From Lepus europaeus (taxonomy: Eukaryota; Chordata; Mammalia; Lagomorpha; Leporidae), in assembly GCF_033115175.1 (NCBI RefSeq), contig NC_084834.1, positions 7,723,294 to 7,787,293 on the forward strand: a DNA stretch of 64,000 nucleotides, read 5' to 3'. The position numbers and the translations under genes were made by a program. Below, one piece after another: positions 62,908 to 64,000 of the stretch. The stretch's first letter is position 1. Each line of letters begins with the position of its first letter. Below the pieces are notes generated by a model. That model saw nothing but the letters and a program-made list of their open reading frames with translations, searched no databases and was not told where the DNA came from.

Positions 62908-63510
62908 CAGGAGAAAGCAGGAGAAGATGGCCCAAAGTACTTGGACCCCTGCCACTCACATAAGAGACCCAGATGAAGCTTCTGGCTTTGACTTGGCCCA
63001 GCACTTGCCACTGGTGTCATTTTGGGAGTTAACCAGCAAATGAAAGCTATCTCTCTCTAACTCTGCCTTTCAAATCAATAAATATTTTTTAAAAGATTAT
63101 AATTTGCAAGAAGTGAAATGTTGCTTCTACTTATTATTAGAGTATTTTCATGTTTTATAATTATTATTATCTTCTGTGAAATACTTTTTTCCTATTTTTC
63201 CATTGGTCTGTCTGTCTTGTCAATTTCTTTTAGCTTTTCACATTTTATAGTTTCAGTCCTTTGGCAGTTATAGTCACTGCAGGACTCTTCAAACTTAGAC
63301 TTCTCTCAGTGGTGTCTTCAACAGTTCATATGTTCAACGTTTTTATCTGTCTTTCCCTTTGTTATTTGGATTCTTTAAGAAATCTTCTGTACAAATGATG
63401 TTAAGATAACTGTACTTCAAAACCCTTTTGTATCTACTTGGAATTGACTCTGTGTTTAAGAATATGATAGAACGTGCCTGTACTATATGTAGCATAAAAA
63501 TAACCATGTT

Positions 63511-63822
63511 GGGGCCCCCAGCACTGTGGCACAGCAGGTTAAAGCCCTGGCTTGCAGCACTGGCATCCCATATGGGCACCAGTTTGAATCCTAGCTGCTG
63601 CTCTTCTGATCCAGCTCTCTGCTATGGCCTGGAAAAGCAGTAGAAGATGGTCCATGTGCTTGGGCCCCTGCACCCACATGGGAAACCCAGAAACAGGTCC
63701 TGGCTCCTGGCAGCAAATCAGCTCTGGCCAAGGTGGCCATTTGGGGAGTGAACCAGCAGATGGAAGACACTCCCTCCCCCCACCCCCACCCGCCCCGGGT
63801 AACTCTTTCAAATAAATCTGAA
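63511..63822 (+). mobile_element. CSINE, sense (duplicated copy)
   Basis: Counterpart of 21685-21995, with a slightly different C-rich stretch at 63775-63796. Confidence 0.9.
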
Positions 63823-63966
63823 AAGCAAATCATGTGTCACAACATCATTTATCAATGGATCATTCCTCCACATCTCAACAATGATACCTGCGCCATATCT
63901 GTTATCTAGTCTATTGGACTATACATGGGCTGCTGCCACACTCATAAATATTATAGCACTCTATGG

Positions 63967-64000
63967 GCTGGCGCTGTGGCACAGCAGGTTAAAACCCTGG
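63967..64000 (+). mobile_element. CSINE head, cut by the window end
   Basis: ggctggcgctgtggcacag, counterpart of the copy at 22137. Confidence 0.85.

Larger units (their letters stand above)
62907..64000 (+). repeat. Segmental duplication, copy 2 (runs off the window)
   Basis: Same order and orientation as 21081-22180: end of an old C-repeat (to about 63085), antisense L1M, a complete C-repeat (63511-63822), L1M, and the start of another C-repeat at 63967. It starts abruptly inside a C-repeat and continues past 64000, so its full length is unknown. Confidence 0.9.

Noticed and set aside
1-64000. CRISPR array, operon, prophage or toxin system
   Set aside because: The repeats are dispersed SINEs without regular spacing; gene structure, splice sites and repeat families are mammalian.

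Overview
The window is mammalian nuclear DNA, almost certainly from a lagomorph, most likely the European rabbit (Oryctolagus cuniculus) or a close relative. The main evidence is about 75 full or partial copies of the tRNA-derived lagomorph C-repeat (CSINE), together with 3' ends of rabbit-type L1 elements that carry a G-rich 3' UTR. Older shared placental repeats are also present: MIR, L2, L1M, Tigger/MER2 and LTRs. There are no bacterial-style operons, CRISPR arrays or tRNA/rRNA genes.

Two intact protein-coding genes can be supported. Both encode RING / B-box2 / coiled-coil / PRY-SPRY (TRIM) proteins of the TRIM60-TRIM61-TRIM75 group, each with its whole reading frame in one exon. The first (17865-19286, + strand, 473 aa) most resembles TRIM61 and is full length. 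A CpG-island promoter near 10.6-11.5 kb probably supplies its first non-coding exon, with a donor at 11237/11238 and an acceptor at 17519/17520. The second (36803-38137, - strand, 444 aa) is TRIM75-like. A GC-box and CArG/TATA promoter near 44.9-45.1 kb probably supplies its non-coding first exon, with a donor at 44903 and an acceptor at 38239. The genes converge and are separated by about 17.5 kb of repeats. The proteins are predicted cytosolic E3 ubiquitin ligases.

Layout. 0-10.5 kb: repeats (C-repeats, an L1 ORF2 remnant, antisense L1M, MIR, a mariner-like MITE). 10.5-11.5 kb: CpG-island promoter. 11.5-17.5 kb: TRIM61 intron with MER2, MIRs, two L1 3' ends and C-repeats. 17.5-19.3 kb: TRIM61 terminal exon. 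19.8-36.7 kb: antisense L1M, C-repeats and LTRs. 36.7-38.2 kb: TRIM75-like exon. 38.2-45.1 kb: its intron and promoter, GC-richer, with an LTR and a C-repeat cluster. 45-64 kb: intergenic repeats including two related antisense solo LTRs, a Tigger element split by a C-repeat with a very long pyrimidine tail, L2 fragments and a 1.4 kb L1 3' end.

The most unusual observations are three. A C-repeat at 24529-25170 appears to have carried the 3' flank of a parent copy at 55.4-56.0 kb and then acquired a second SINE tail, with a perfect 21-bp target-site duplication. A direct segmental duplication of about 1.1 kb and about 98% identity lies at 21.08-22.18 kb and 62.91-64.0 kb, with a SINE-SINE breakpoint. 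The TRIM61 reading frame is complete, whereas the human gene, as I recall it, is truncated. Gene identities and human comparisons rest on remembered family features, not on a database search.
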